Positions 23,158 to 34,759 of a stretch of DNA of 64,000 nucleotides are shown piece by piece; position 1 is the first letter of the stretch; every line of letters starts with the position of its first letter. The notes below the pieces were generated by a model. The model worked only from the letters and a program-made list of their open reading frames with translations. It did no database searches and was not told the origin of the DNA. This stretch comes from Whitmania pigra. Lineage: Eukaryota > Annelida > Clitellata > Hirudinida > Haemopidae. Location of the stretch: NCBI GenBank assembly GCA_021613335.1, contig JAJTWR010000314.1, positions 1,623,501-1,687,500 of the forward strand, written 5' to 3'. The translations under genes and the position numbers were made by a program.

Positions 23158-23294
23158 CCGCTTTGAAATTCAAATACACTGCTACTGAACAAATTCTGAC
23201 AAACCTTTTCTGTTGGTTTCCTTGAAAATATCACCTGGCAACCTGGAAAATTCTTTGCAGTGACATACAAAAAGAATAAAATTTTTTAAATGGA

Positions 23295-24904
23295 ATGGGA
23301 TCAGGTCAAGAAATTAAAAATGAAGTGGAAAAGAGTTTTAATAAATCCAATTCAAGAAAAATAACAAAATCAATAAATATATATAACAATATAAATCATG
23401 ACGAACAAGATATAGAATCAGTGTGTAGTCTTCTTCAGGTTCCTCACACCCCAGATGGAAAAAGACAAAATTGGACCAAAGAATATAAAACAGTGATTTG
23501 GGCATATCAATTTGCTAAGACAACAACAACAGAAAGAATTACTCAAAATACTTATAATGTGTGGAGACTTAGAAACCCAGATGACTTCCCAAATATGACA
23601 CCCAAGAAATTGAGTAACATGAGAAGGTTCATATTGAAACAAAATAAATTGTCTGTCATGGAAATAAAAGAAATCGATGAAGATGTTACCTTAGAAATTC
23701 AAAATCGAAATGACGCAACAAAGCCTCAGAATCTCCAAAAAGTTATAAGAAATCCATTGACTCCTGATAATGAAAGACCAGATATTGATGAACTAAGAAC
23801 CATGATAAATAAAGTCAGACAAAAAATATCAGAAGTGAAGACATTTAAAATAGAAGAAAGGAAAACTTTAAATAAAATCAGAATACCAAAATGCATCTCA
23901 AAAGAATTACAATTGGCCAACAGAGCCTTAGAAAAAATGTCATTGCAAGCCTCTGATCTAACAGAGATAAATCATACAATTTATGCTATAGCATCAGTAA
24001 TTTCAGGAGAAAAACTAGAAAGAATAAATGCAAGGCACCAAAACCAAACACCAATGTGGAAAATTAGAATACAGAAAACAATTGATGGCTTTAGAAAAGA
24101 TCTTGCTCTAATACAAGAATTCCAAAAAGGAAACCTTTGTCCTAGAGTTAAAGATAAAGTGAAAAAAATATGCTCTAAGTTCGAATTGACACTAGATCAA
24201 GTTCATGATGCTAAAGCCACCACAATTATGAAAATGAATGCAAAAACCCAAAGATTGAAGAGATTCAATAGACGAACCACCAAAATAAACTTTTTGAAAA
24301 TGACATGAAAAAGTTTTACAGACAACTCAAAAAACAAAACAATGAAATAAAAGATCCCCCAAAGTTAACGGATATAGACAATTTCTGGAGACAAATCCTA
24401 GAGAATCAAGTGGAACATAAACATGCAGTATGGATTGAAAAGACAAAGTTTGCTTTTGAATACATAAAAGAAGTTGAATGGCAGGATTTTACAATTGATG
24501 AAATAAAAAAGGCCATAAAGCAAACCTCCAATTGGAAAGCTCCTGGAATTGACAAGTTGCAAAATTTCTGGGTCAAAAAATTGGATGTCATGCACACTGC
24601 CTTAACATCAGCGTGCAACAATATAATGAAAGATCCATTGCTTCTGCCACATTGGTTGGTGACTGGTATTACATTTTTGATTTCCAAAGGACAGGATACT
24701 AAAGACCCAAGAAATTATAGACCGATAACGTGCCTACCAACAATGTTCAAAATCCTCACAAGTGCTTTAAACAATAGAATATATGACCACTTCCACAAAA
24801 CGAATTATTTCACCCAGAGCAAAGGTTGTAAAAGACTGTCAAGAGGCTGTAAAGATCAACTGCTATTATTAGCAATCACTCAATCAGCAAAAGAAAAAAC
24901 ATAA
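23295..24904 (+). pseudogene. R4-like LINE protein, N-terminal half to start of RT
   Basis: Starts MGSGQEIKNEVEK. It has a Trp-rich N-terminal block (WTKEYKTVIWAYQFAK, then VWRLRNPDDFPNMTPKKLS) seen in this kind of element, a basic linker, then RT fingers (NWKAPGIDKLQNFWVKKLD; NYRPITCLPTMFKILTSAL). The frame changes at 24300-24308, where ATGACATGA replaces what homology with the 45.7-kb copy suggests was one A longer, so a 1-nt deletion. Sequence stops at 24904, where CR1 begins. Confidence 0.75.
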
Positions 24905-24979
24905 AACATAACATAACATAACAATTATTTATAGTGGTTAAGAAGACCTGGATCTGTGTAATAACCACTCTTTTTAGTC

Positions 24980-27616
24980 CTAATATCCGAATTTACTTAA
25001 ATAAATTTTGAATTTATCTATTGTGTCAGCATGGATGGTTTCCTTATCTAGTTTATTCCATAAGGAAACCACCCTTGAACTGAAATAATTGTTTTTCAAG
25101 TTTCCCGAAGCCTTCCTGTATAATTTACAATCGTGCCCTCTAGTAGAAACACTTTTTGTGGCTTCGAAAAACTGTTCAGGCAAAAGGCCTTCCCTTCCCG
25201 ATAAAATTTTGAATGCCTCGATGAGGTCCCCTCTACTTCTTCTCTTTTCCAGAGTCGTTAATTTACATCTATTTAATCTTTCCTCGTAACTAAGCTTTCC
25301 AAAACCATCTATCATCCTGGTTGCCCTTCTTTGTACTCTTTCCAACATCTCTACATCCTTCCTCAAATGAGGGTTCCATACTTGCACACAGTACTCAAGG
25401 TGTGGCCTTACTAATGCCTTATACAATCTCAGTATTACATCCTTGTTCCTGCTTACTACTGTTCTCTTTATCATCCCAAGTACTCTGTTTGCTTTTTTAG
25501 CAACTTCCATGCACTGTAGAGATGCTTTTCCATTGTTCTGCATTATTACCCCCAGATCTCTTTCCTGATTTGACTGCTTCAGAATGCTTCCTCCAAATGC
25601 ATATTCGACTTTCGTGTTTTTGCATCCCATATGCATAATGGAGCATTTGCTTACGTTGAAAAGCATCTGCCAATCTTCTGCCCATTTGAATAACTTGTTA
25701 AGATCTTCCTGAAGTGTATCTACATCTTCTTGCTTGCTGACACTTCTTGCTACTTTAGTGTCGTCAGCAAACTTAGATAACTTAGATCTTATGCCATCAT
25801 CCAGATCATTTATATATATGCAGAACAGTACAGGTCCAAGCACCGATCCTTGTGGGACGCCGCTAAGTACTGGTTGCCACTCTGAATAAATTCCTCCTAT
25901 GCCTACCTTCTGTCTCCTATCTGTCAACCAGTTTGTAAACCAATGTAATAGTTTGCCTTCAATCCCACATGCACCGAGCTTTTTTTGAAGCCTTTGATGG
26001 GGCACCTTGTCAAATGCTTTTGCGAAGTCTAGGTACACTACATCTACAGCCTTGTCATGATCAACCCACTCATAAATTTCTTCAAAAAACTCAAGTAGGT
26101 TGGTAAGACACGATCTGTTCTTAGTAAAACCATGTTGGCTCTTTCCAATCACATCGTTTCTTCCAAAAAAAGTTGATACAGCCTCTTTGATCATTCTTTC
26201 CATTACCTTGCAAACTATAGAAGTTAAGCTTACTGGCCTGTAGTTGGATGGCAAACCCCTACTTCCCTTTTTGAATAGAGGAACTACTATTGCATCTTTC
26301 CAATCTCTTGGTATTGTTCCTGAATCAAACGATTTGACAAATAAGATTGCCAATGCTTCTCCTATAGCTGTTCTTGTCTCATATAGTAGTTTAGGATGTA
26401 GGTTGTCTATTCCAGGGCTCTTGTCTACTTTCAATTTTTCCAGTTGCTTAATTACCCCTGTTTCTGAGAAGTTTACTGTATCTAGCTTTATCTCAATCTG
26501 TTGGATTCTCCTTGGCAGTTCTGGTATATTCCCTATTGTTTCTTTAGTAAAAACTGAACTGAAGTAGCTATTTAATATATTGGCTGTTTCCTCTACTGAA
26601 TCAACTGTTTGCCCCTCACTATTTTGTAATGGTCCAATTTTGTCCCTTACTTTTTGTTTACATCTAACGTATCTGAAAAAGCTCTTGCTATCGCTTTTAA
26701 CATTCTTTGCTAATTTGTTCTCATATTCTAGTAATGCTTTTTTATTAATTCTGTTTGATGCATTCCTTTGTTTCTGATATTTTTGTTTTAAATCCTTAAG
26801 CTCTCTTTCCTCTTCCTCTCCAGAATTTATTTTTGTCATTTCTCGTAATTTCTTCCATGCTTTATACTTAGCTCTTTTGCATTTGATGACCTCCTTCGTA
26901 AGCCATGGCTGTCTTTTCTGAGTTCTGCCTCTGCTTGGGATATATTTATCTACAACTAGATTTAGCTCTTTCTTGATTATTGCCCAAGCTTCTTCTACAT
27001 TAGCAGATTCTATTTTTTTAGCTAGGTTTGTTTTCTCTAACTCATTCCGTATTTTATCATAGTCAGCCTTAAAAAAGTTTTTAGAATCTAGGTTCTCTTT
27101 TTTTAAATCCTCGTTGTCTAAATAAATGTTCCATCTGACAACTTGATGATCACTTGTTCCAAAGTGTTCACCAACTGTTAGGCCTTCCACTAAGTTCTCA
27201 TCTGTTGTTAATATCAAATCTAATGTGTTTTTACCTCTTGTGGGATCAGTGATGTGCTGGAATAAGAAGTTATCATTTGTTACATTTATAAAGTTTATAT
27301 CCTCAGGTCTTTCTCCTTCTAAAGTGTTCCAGTTAATATGGTAGTTAAAGTCACCCATTACTAGCATAAATTCCTTACTGGCTTTGTATAATATCTCATT
27401 TAGTCCAGTATCCTCTTTAAAATTTGGTGGCCTGTAGCAAACCCCTAAAAGAAGTTTGAATTTACCTATGTAAATATCACACCATAAACTCTCTTTAAAG
27501 TTTTCATTTTGAAATTCCTTTCTTTCTATTACTTTGATATAATTCTTAATATAAATTAATACCCCTCCTGCTCCATGTCCATTTTCTTTCTGTCCCTCTC
27601 TGTCTTTCCTTAACAT
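24980..27616 (-). CDS. CR1 ORF2 (endonuclease-RT), copy 2
   Basis: 878 residues from the first Met, differing from the ORF2 at 5597-8233 at about ten positions (for example NWLTDRRQKVGIGG for NWFTDRRQKVGIAG). Endonuclease GDFN and SDH, and RT FADD motifs are intact. As in copy 1, the open frame continues upstream and holds the endonuclease N-terminus. This copy is probably catalytically competent even though its ORF1 is broken. Confidence 0.87.
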   Translation of the reverse strand: MLRKDREGQKENGHGAGGVLIYIKNYIKVIERKEFQNENFKESLWCDIYIGKFKLLLGVCYRPPNFKEDTGLNEILYKASKEFMLVMGDFNYHINWNTLEGERPEDINFINVTNDNFLFQHITDPTRGKNTLDLILTTDENLVEGLTVGEHFGTSDHQVVRWNIYLDNEDLKKENLDSKNFFKADYDKIRNELEKTNLAKKIESANVEEAWAIIKKELNLVVDKYIPSRGRTQKRQPWLTKEVIKCKRAKYKAWKKLREMTKINSGEEEERELKDLKQKYQKQRNASNRINKKALLEYENKLAKNVKSDSKSFFRYVRCKQKVRDKIGPLQNSEGQTVDSVEETANILNSYFSSVFTKETIGNIPELPRRIQQIEIKLDTVNFSETGVIKQLEKLKVDKSPGIDNLHPKLLYETRTAIGEALAILFVKSFDSGTIPRDWKDAIVVPLFKKGSRGLPSNYRPVSLTSIVCKVMERMIKEAVSTFFGRNDVIGKSQHGFTKNRSCLTNLLEFFEEIYEWVDHDKAVDVVYLDFAKAFDKVPHQRLQKKLGACGIEGKLLHWFTNWLTDRRQKVGIGGIYSEWQPVLSGVPQGSVLGPVLFCIYINDLDDGIRSKLSKFADDTKVARSVSKQEDVDTLQEDLNKLFKWAEDWQMLFNVSKCSIMHMGCKNTKVEYAFGGSILKQSNQERDLGVIMQNNGKASLQCMEVAKKANRVLGMIKRTVVSRNKDVILRLYKALVRPHLEYCVQVWNPHLRKDVEMLERVQRRATRMIDGFGKLSYEERLNRCKLTTLEKRRSRGDLIEAFKILSGREGLLPEQFFEATKSVSTRGHDCKLYRKASGNLKNNYFSSRVVSLWNKLDKETIHADTIDKFKIYLSKFGY

Positions 27617-27825
27617 CTCATAGCCATCAATTGCTAGCTCAGAGTTTTGAATACTTTCTTTTGCCCAAGACTCAGTAATGCCAATTATATCTGGCTCCTC
27701 CGTATCGACAATTAGCTCGAGTTCTGTCCTTTTAGTCTTACTAACTATACTTCTAGCATTGGCATAAACACATTTCAGAACTCTTACTCTGTCTATATCC
27801 TTACTTAAATGATTAATTTCTAATC

Positions 27826-28721
27826 TTACCTCCTCCTCAGCTTTTCCAGCTTCATGTTGCCTGGTTGGCCCTTCACTCTGAAAATGTAGTCCCCCGACTG
27901 ATCTTCAGCTTGCTTTTTCTTCGCCTCTTCCAACAATTTCTTGCATTGCTCTCTTTCTGCTTTAGTCAAATCATGGCAGACAGAGATGCCTTTGAATTTG
28001 CTTTCTGCAGTTCGTAATTTTGGAAGTGATTCCAAAACTAGTTTCTTTGATTCTCTTTCCCTAAATTGAATCATTAGTGGCCTTACCTCCTTTGTATCCT
28101 TACCTATCCTGAATACACTTTTGATGTCACCACTATCACATTTTACACCAAGTACATTGTTGATGAAATGCATAGCAGTGTCTCTATCCTCAGTTTTCTG
28201 TTCTGGCTCACTTTTAGCTTTGCTTTCTTCGAGCCTGTACAGTATAATGTTGTTCCTTCTCTTTTCTCTTTCGACTTCCTCCTGAGCAATGGTTTTTGCT
28301 GTACTGATTTTTTTGTCCACAACTTGTACTCTGTCTTCAATTGTTTTCAATTTTGCATCTACTCTTTTCTTTACAATTTCTGTCCATGCAAGACCCTTGC
28401 TTTTAGTACCAGCTTCGGCTGTCATGTCAGCCTCGACTGAGACAAGTAAGCTCTCTACTTTCTCCTCCAGCGCTTTGAAACTTTATTTTCCACAAGATCT
28501 CCTCCTACTTTACCGCTTTCTATAGTCTCCAACTTTTTTTCGAGCAACTCGATTTTGTCACTTTGTTCCTTATTGATACCTATGAGTTGTTCGAGTCTTT
28601 CGACGACGTCTTTCATTCGCACACAGTTCTTGCAAATTTGGTTTAGATTCAAACCCTCGACACTTCCATACATTTCGCATTCTTGGCATTTTTTAAAATC
28701 TTTAAAACTTCTCGTAGTCAT
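27826..28721 (-). pseudogene. CR1 ORF1, copy 2, frameshifted
   Basis: Same protein as at 8443-9336, but two extra bases near 28470 (CCAGCGCTTTG for CCAGCTTTG) shift the frame after the coiled-coil start (KVSKRWRRK then stop). C-terminal part 27826-28425 remains open. A second Met could make a truncated RNA-binding fragment. Confidence 0.82.
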
Positions 28722-28772
28722 TTTAGCGAAGTTTTCACTAGAGCGATAATGCAATACTTTGTTTGGTAAGAT

Positions 28773-30001
28773 TTGAACATGGTATGGATAGATTATAAAA
28801 AAGCATTCGACAGTCTCCCACATTCCTGGATAATAGAAGTATTAAAAATTTATAGAGTGTGTCCTACCATAACAGATTTCATTAAAAGCTCAATGGAAAA
28901 ATGGAAAACAAAAATGTGCCTTCACTTACTTACCTTGGCAGGTGCACATCATCCTAATGCTGATGTAGACAGACTGTACTTTGGACGATCAGAGGGAGGA
29001 AGAGGCCTTATTAGTATTGAAAATTCATTTGAAAAAACAATGCTAAATCTGAAAACATACATCCAGGCAAACACACAAGATAGATTAGTGGGTTTGATCG
29101 ATTTAGCTGACAAAGCAAAGAAGAAGTATTCGATCATAAAGGAAACTGAAAAGATAAATCAAATTTATTCAATAGACACTAATCAGATTATAAGTAAAGA
29201 TGAATTTAGTCAATTAATTGAAAAATTTCATATAAATAACTATAAAAATAAGGCCCTCCATGGTAGTTCATTAACGAAATAAATAAGAAAGGAATAGACA
29301 TGAAGGAAACTTGGGCATGGTTAAAACGCTCAGAACTAAAAATTGAGACAGAAAGTCTAATAATAGCAGCACAGGAGCAGGCCCTCAACACAAGATACTT
29401 TCAAAAAAAGATATTAAAACAGCAAGTGACAGGAACATGCAGAATGTGCCATAGTCACGTTGAAAGTATTAGTCACATAGTATCTGGATGCTCCATGCTG
29501 GCACCAACAGAGTATACGAAGAGACATAACAAGCTGGCAGGATACATTCACTGGATGATCTGTAAAAACTTCCAAATAGAAACACATCCCAGATATTACG
29601 AACATCAACCACAAACTACTATAAGCACGACAAATTTGGATATACTCTGGGATAAATCAATTATTACAGATAGGACAATTCCAGCTAATAGACCAGATAT
29701 AATAGTCGTAAATAAACCGGAGCGAATATGCCAAATTATAGAAATATCAATTCCAGATGACCAAAATGTAATTCAGAAAGAAGCGGAAAAGTACAACAAA
29801 TACAAGGACCTCCAGATTGAAATACAAAGAATGTGGAATGTAAGGGCCAAAATCATACCAATAGTGATAGGTGCCCTTGGAACAGTCAGTATGAACTACC
29901 TTAATAACCTCCAAATGGTTCCAGGAAAACCCTCGGCACACATGTGCCAGAAAATAGCACTCCTTGGAACTGCAAGCATTCTCAGAAAAATATTGAGTTG
30001 A
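28773..30001 (+). pseudogene. R4-like LINE protein, RT remainder and restriction-like endonuclease
   Basis: Starts in RT motif A (MVWIDYKKAFDSLPHSWII). After SSMEKWKT the sequence jumps to KMCLHLLTLAG, so motifs B and C (the catalytic Asp pair) are deleted. It continues with GRSEGGRGLISIE, a frameshift near 29263-29300 (1 nt missing in CATGGTAGTTCATT), then MKETWAWLKRSELK. A zinc-knuckle CRMCHSHVESISHIVSGC is followed by a PD-(D/E)XK endonuclease: RPDIIVV, CQIIEISIPDD, EAEKYNKYKDL. The Cys/His knuckle followed by RPD...EIS...KYNKY is the known arrangement in R2/R4-type elements. Confidence 0.8.
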
Positions 30002-30082
30002 ATTTCGTTGGACCCTGGAAGGGTTCCCGAATTCAAACTTTCACCTCGACTTTTTGCGTTGAGAGTTTTTTTCGTTGAACAT

Positions 30083-30113
30083 AATAATAATAATAATAAT
30101 AATAATACGGCAT
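30083..30113. repeat. (TAA)n at the 3' junction of the R4-like LINE
   Basis: Short AAT tract between the LINE tail (TTCGTTGAACA) and ACGGCATGACTAC, which in paralogous units directly follows an uninterrupted TAA tract. Confidence 0.85.
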
Positions 30114-30629
30114 GACTACATAAATATTGGCAACAACAGATGACTAATCAGCGGCAACAACTATGCATGCAACACACAGTGGAATAGCAACAGTGTTGAC
30201 AACAAGAGGCATTCATAGGAATGATTTTATTGATTTCAAAGCGAGACCAATTCCGATGTATTATTTATTGTCACAAGCCATCTTCTGTTGCTTCTGCAAC
30301 GACAACAACAAAATCTGGCTTGGTACATAGAACTCTAGTCTGGATGTTTAGTGGCGTTGGTCACAATTGGTAAACAATTTTTAGTTAAAATTTTGTAATT
30401 TGGTTTAACATTAATTTAAATCAATCATATTAATATTAATTGTAATAAGTCCTTTGTAATTCTTTTATCCAGTTGAATAAGCAGGGCTGTCGACCATACC
30501 CACATTGAAGTCATTATTTATTTAAACCCACGGAATCTTTACTTTCACCCAATCTGTTTTAAAATAAAAAAAAATACAGGATAAAAGTATATTCTAATAA
30601 TTATTTTTATAAAGTAATTATAAACAAGA

Positions 30630-31026
30630 TTAAAAGATGAAATAATGAAAATGCAGCTCACAACACTTGTCAATGAAACAGACAAAAGGAAGCTCGCACC
30701 ACTTTGTTAACTGAAATTGGTTAATTTTTGAATAATTTAAAATTACGTTTTCAATAATAAATTGCATAGTTTATAAATTTGTTACTATATTGCAGGAATA
30801 CAGTAAGTTATTTCAAATCCAGGCAGAGCCTCAGAAACTATTTAAAAACAATGTAACTATTTTAACAAATTTTAAAACTTTTAAAACGACATCATCGCAT
30901 GTTAGTAAAATTTTATCTAATTTTAGAATAATTATAATAAAAATATATAACATGGAGAACCAATAACCAACCCATGACGCATGCTAGCATCAGGATTGCA
31001 AGCAGGAAAACACAGGCAGTCTTCAT
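30630..31026 (-). CDS. Candidate small cysteine-rich secreted peptide, copy B
   Basis: Paralogue of 18218-18614. Signal-peptide exon about 30972-31026, with the identical MKTACVFLLAILMLACVMG. Cysteine exon 30630-30710 reads LTKWCELPFVCFIDKCC. Relative to copy A the exon has CCC/CCT and TTT/TTC silent changes plus F to L at its first codon, while neighbouring non-coding sequence has indels. Same unsolved phase problem between the two exons. No family recognised. Confidence 0.4.
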
Positions 31027-31299
31027 CTTTGGAGATGTCTGAGCGTCAGTGATATCTGTCCTTATATTCAGTTGGCACACAATTGGACAGCCTACAACTA
31101 ATAAATTGAAATTAAATAACACATAAATAATTACGTTGCTTGGCGAATGTAAAAAAAGATGCATATCTTTGTTCTCTGACATAAGCAAATGACAACATTA
31201 ATAATGACCAGGATGATGAATTCGACGACGACGACGATTGTGATGATATTCAATTGGCACACAATGGTTACTTTACAACTGATAAATTGAAACTAAATA

Positions 31300-32600
31300 G
31301 CACATAAATAATTTGGTTTGTTGGCGAACATAGAAAGAAGATGCAAGTCTCTGTTCATTGTTGTCTTCTCTTACAGTAAAAGATGACGACATTAATAGTG
31401 ACGACGACGATGAAGATGAGGAAGGAGAGGAGGACAATGATGAAAAGGTTTCGCCAATTTTAGAATTTTTTTTGTACTAGACGGACGCCCTATTGCTTGT
31501 TCAGTTACCCAAGTAATTCTTTTTTTTAAACTCAAAAACAAATATTGTAATAGGCGACAGGGCTTAATTTATGAAGTTGGATTTAACCAGTAAATATTCA
31601 GTTAACAAGCGGTTGCATTAACTGTACAAAACGCACTTACGCAATTCCTGTCGTCTGTTATTGAGCATTCTTCTAGAATTCATGGGATCTGAGGTGAGAG
31701 TTTGAGATTTGGTGTGAAATGGTATAACCTTAACTTTTGCTGTGTAATATTTTGTTTAGAAAGATTCCAAATGTAACAATAATATCATTAAATAAAAAAT
31801 TAATTAATATTTTGTCGCCAGGGTTACAACAGTACTTATCTCAATTAACTAGTTAACAATTAATCATTAGCTCCCCGTTAATGACGATATGAAGGTTGTG
31901 CAAAATCATGGAATTCTAGATATCCATATGAGAAAGCAATCTCTTTAAATCTTAAATTTCATTGATGAATGGTAATATCATTTGTCCAGGTGTGCGATAG
32001 ATTAATGAACTGTAAAAGTTTTTTCGAGAGTTGCACTTGAGGCGAATGTTTTCAAATCCAGGAAACCGCTGTTGTTAAGTCTCACAATCTATTTTAAGAC
32101 GAATTTCTTTGACCTAAATACATAAAGAGAAAAAATTGGTCAAGCTTTCTTCAGCGAAACAGGATTTTCATTCTTTGAATAACCCAGTACAAATTTAATA
32201 ACGATTAACTACGCCGCTAGTGTCGACCTTGTCCGGTTGAACTCGATGGTTTGAAAGCTGATGAACTTTGTGCAGGTGTTCCTCAGTGCAAAATATCCAC
32301 ATTCAAAATGCACAATGCGTAGTCAATAATCACTGATTATTCCGATATTTAAGCTTTCATTGAAAATTTATTGTACACAGTCAATAAACACAAATTATTT
32401 CGTTATTTATGCTTTTAGTCATTAGTGACCGGTACTATACGTTTCAGAGACATGACTTATCTATACATATTCCGGGTTTACCTGTTTATACAAATGATAA
32501 ATGGTACTTAAAGTCATTTTAAGTTAACATTATATCGTAAAAGTAGATATTATGAGTTAATTAAATAATAAAATAATAATATTATCCATTGGTTTTATTG
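31300..32600. other. Unit-1 spacer between peptide and M13 gene
   Basis: AT-rich, with short GAC/GAT repeats (31390-31440) and no supported ORF. It includes AGAAAGATTCCAAATG...AATAATATCATTAAA at 31757-31795, which is the unoccupied version of the site where Ty3/gypsy element B sits in unit 2. Confidence 0.5.
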
Positions 32601-32603
32601 CAG

Positions 32604-34745
32604 TTAGCACTGGAGGCTCACCAACTCTTTTAAGGATTAGTTTAAAGTTGAATGTTAAAAATAGAAATAAAGGTACAACGAAATGCATTAATGTAATTAA
32701 ATACATGTTTATTGAATTTGTAAATGAATTTGCAGATTCTCAGATATGTACCACCGCCGCTTGCAACAACACCGGTAGGTTATAGACAAATCGATAATTA
32801 AAACCAGTAAACAAAATCAGTTTAATTTTTGTGACTATGCTTAGCCATAATTTTTTTTTCAATTTGAAAATTGTAACGAAGTCAGCTGAAGTGTTGCTCA
32901 AGTATACGGACCTCGAAGTAGACCCATGCAAAGATTTCTATCAATTTACCTGTGAAAACATCATTAAAGAAATACCACCTGGCAGGATATTTGTCGGTGC
33001 AATCGCGAATATTATGGAGGATTTTAGGCAGAACATAAAAGGTTGTACAATTCATATTGTCAAATAATTTTTTTTTACAAATAACAATAAGTTGCAAATA
33101 CTATTTTATCGATGTTAGGTTTTTTGGAAGAACCACCCAGTGAGGCTAAATGTAACTTTGAGAAACAAACAAAAATGTCGTTTCAAGCGTGCGTTGATAC
33201 AAGTAAACAGTTTTTTGTTATTATTAAAGATTTTTATTAATTTCTTGTTTAACTGATGAAATGTTGGTTATTCAGTTGCCATCGAAAATGGCGGCGTTAA
33301 AGCCGTAAAGGAAGTTTTGGAGAAATTTGGCGGCTGGCCTTTAGTGGAAGGAGATAAGTGGAAAGAAGAAGAATGCAATTTGACGACGATCGAAATTCGT
33401 CATTGAGAATTGATAAAATGATTCAATTTTCTTAATATTGTTAAATTAATTGAACATATTTTCTGGACTAACATTAAGATGCCATTCAAAATTATTTTTT
33501 TTAAATTTCGTGTGCCCATTCCCCAAATGTGTTCGTAATATAAAAAAAGAAAGTCGAAAAATTCGTATATTGAAAACTTTGACCTCGTTGAGCGATCAAT
33601 AAATATTAATATATTTAAATGAAAATTAAAACAGTTACTACATATAAAAACATCATAAAAGGAACAATTTCAGAGAGCGGGCAATTTAAAATGTTAAAAA
33701 TATTCTGAACTCATATATTAGAGGGGCACCCTAAACAGCATGTATTCAAAAATGATTTGAAAATATTTATTTGGTCAGGCTATAAACGACCGATTTACTG
33801 ATTAAACTGTTTACAGGTTCTGGATTTATTACAACGAATAAAAGATTCCTTTAGAAGATTAATAGAACAAGAAAAATGGCTTACCAAAGATTCAAAAGTT
33901 TCAATGATAGCAAAGGCTGCGTAAACTCATAATTACTATGATATAATTACACCCAATGGTAATACATTCATACAATTTTAAATAAAAAAAATGGAAGATC
34001 GCATCAGTTATCCTGATTACCTGTACGACCCAAGATTTTTTGACTATGATTTTAATGGGGTAACCACTTTATAATTTAACCTAATATTTAGTCGTCAATC
34101 AATAATTCCAAGTTTCAGTTTTGAACATTACTATAGGAGCAAAAAAGTCTTCGATAGTCTGACGATTCCCATTTAACTGGGTGGTGATAGGCGGGTATAT
34201 TTAGGCATTACATTTGATGCGGTTCCGTTAGGAGTTCAAATTAAATCCAATCGCAATAGTTTATAGCATATTATTGCTGGCATCAATTCTTTAAAATTTA
34301 GATTTAGATCAAATCGCTGAATAGGTTGATTTTAGCGGCCAGTCCTTCCTGGAAATGTTTCTTACTCTCAATATGCTGAAAGTTAGAGAATCATTGAAAT
34401 TAATGAATAAGCGAGACCCGTTAGTCACTCTGTTATTATTTATAAAATAAAAGACCTAGTAAAAGCTTTTAATAAAATGCTATAATTATTAATTTAATGA
34501 TTTTATGCAAAGGAGTTTAAATTTCTGAGGCATTGGAAGTACCATGGGAAATGAGATAACACACGCATTAGGCGCTATCGGTCCTCCAATTTATTAATGC
34601 CAATATTGATCATGTTAATAACTGTAGCGTATATTCAACGATGCAAGTAATAAAGTTGTTCTTAATGGTGTCATTAGAGAACTGTGGGAAGGAGAAACAA
34701 GAGACAACTTCTTAAAAAGATCTGAATGCGTCATTAATCAGTTCG
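32604..34745 (+). pseudogene. M13 (neprilysin-like) metallopeptidase gene, unit 1, decayed
   Basis: M13 enzymes are zinc ectopeptidases. N-terminal exons read cleanly with phase-1 introns: 32604-32672, 32736-32774 (SQICTTAACNNT), 32886-33041 (EVLLKYTDLEVDPCKDFYQF, family hallmark DPCxDFYxFxC), 33119-33202, 33276-33406 (LEKFGGWPLVEGDKW, family GGWP). Further blocks: LLQRIKDSFRRLIEQEKWLT (near 33815), ISYPDYLYDPRFF (33995), FLEMFLTLNMLKVRESLK (near 34350). The zinc-site exon (from 34513) reads NF, stop TGA, GIGSTMGNEITHAL. GNEITH stands for the usual GHEITH, so the first zinc His is Asn. Then ELWEGETRDNFLKRSECVIN (near 34680). Several exons have stops and no splice continuity, and an R4 fragment truncates the end. 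Confidence 0.72.
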
Positions 34746-34759
34746 ACGGAATCCCGACA

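Larger units (their letters stand above)
20170..23165 (-). mobile_element. Ty3/gypsy LTR retrotransposon A, internally deleted, 5' LTR missing
   Basis: Read on the minus strand. A 236-nt 3' LTR (20170-20405) is bounded by TG...CA and preceded by a purine tract (GCGGAGG). Gag-pol occupies 20398-23157. No matching LTR is present right of 23157, so the 5' end is truncated or replaced; an R4-like LINE starts about 140 nt away. RNase H and integrase core are deleted (see ORF). Confidence 0.82.
24905..28751 (-). mobile_element. CR1-type LINE, copy 2, inserted antisense in the R4-like LINE
   Basis: Nearly identical to copy 1 at 5520-9367, including the ACATA repeat at its 3' end (24905-24921). It splits the R4-like RT between ITQSAKEKT and NMVWIDYKKAFDSLPH. 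The 5' end stops at AGCGATAATGC (28751), short of the extra 5' sequence of copy 1, so it is slightly 5'-truncated. No clear target-site duplication. Confidence 0.87.
23250..30082 (+). mobile_element. R4/Dong-like LINE with restriction-like endonuclease, split by CR1 copy 2
   Basis: Plus-strand single-ORF LINE. The N-terminal part is 23295-24904 and the C-terminal part 28773-30001, separated by the antisense CR1 insertion. The 3' end (near 30082) runs into a (TAA)n tract that is an empty microsatellite in paralogous units, which matches the known preference of R4/Dong-clade elements for TAA repeats. The 5' end is not defined. Dead: two single-base frameshifts, a deletion across the RT palm and the CR1 insertion. 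Confidence 0.75.

Noticed and set aside
20170..23165. Endogenous retrovirus
   Set aside because: Gag-Pol only, no envelope-like ORF in either Ty3/gypsy element; simple LTR retrotransposons.
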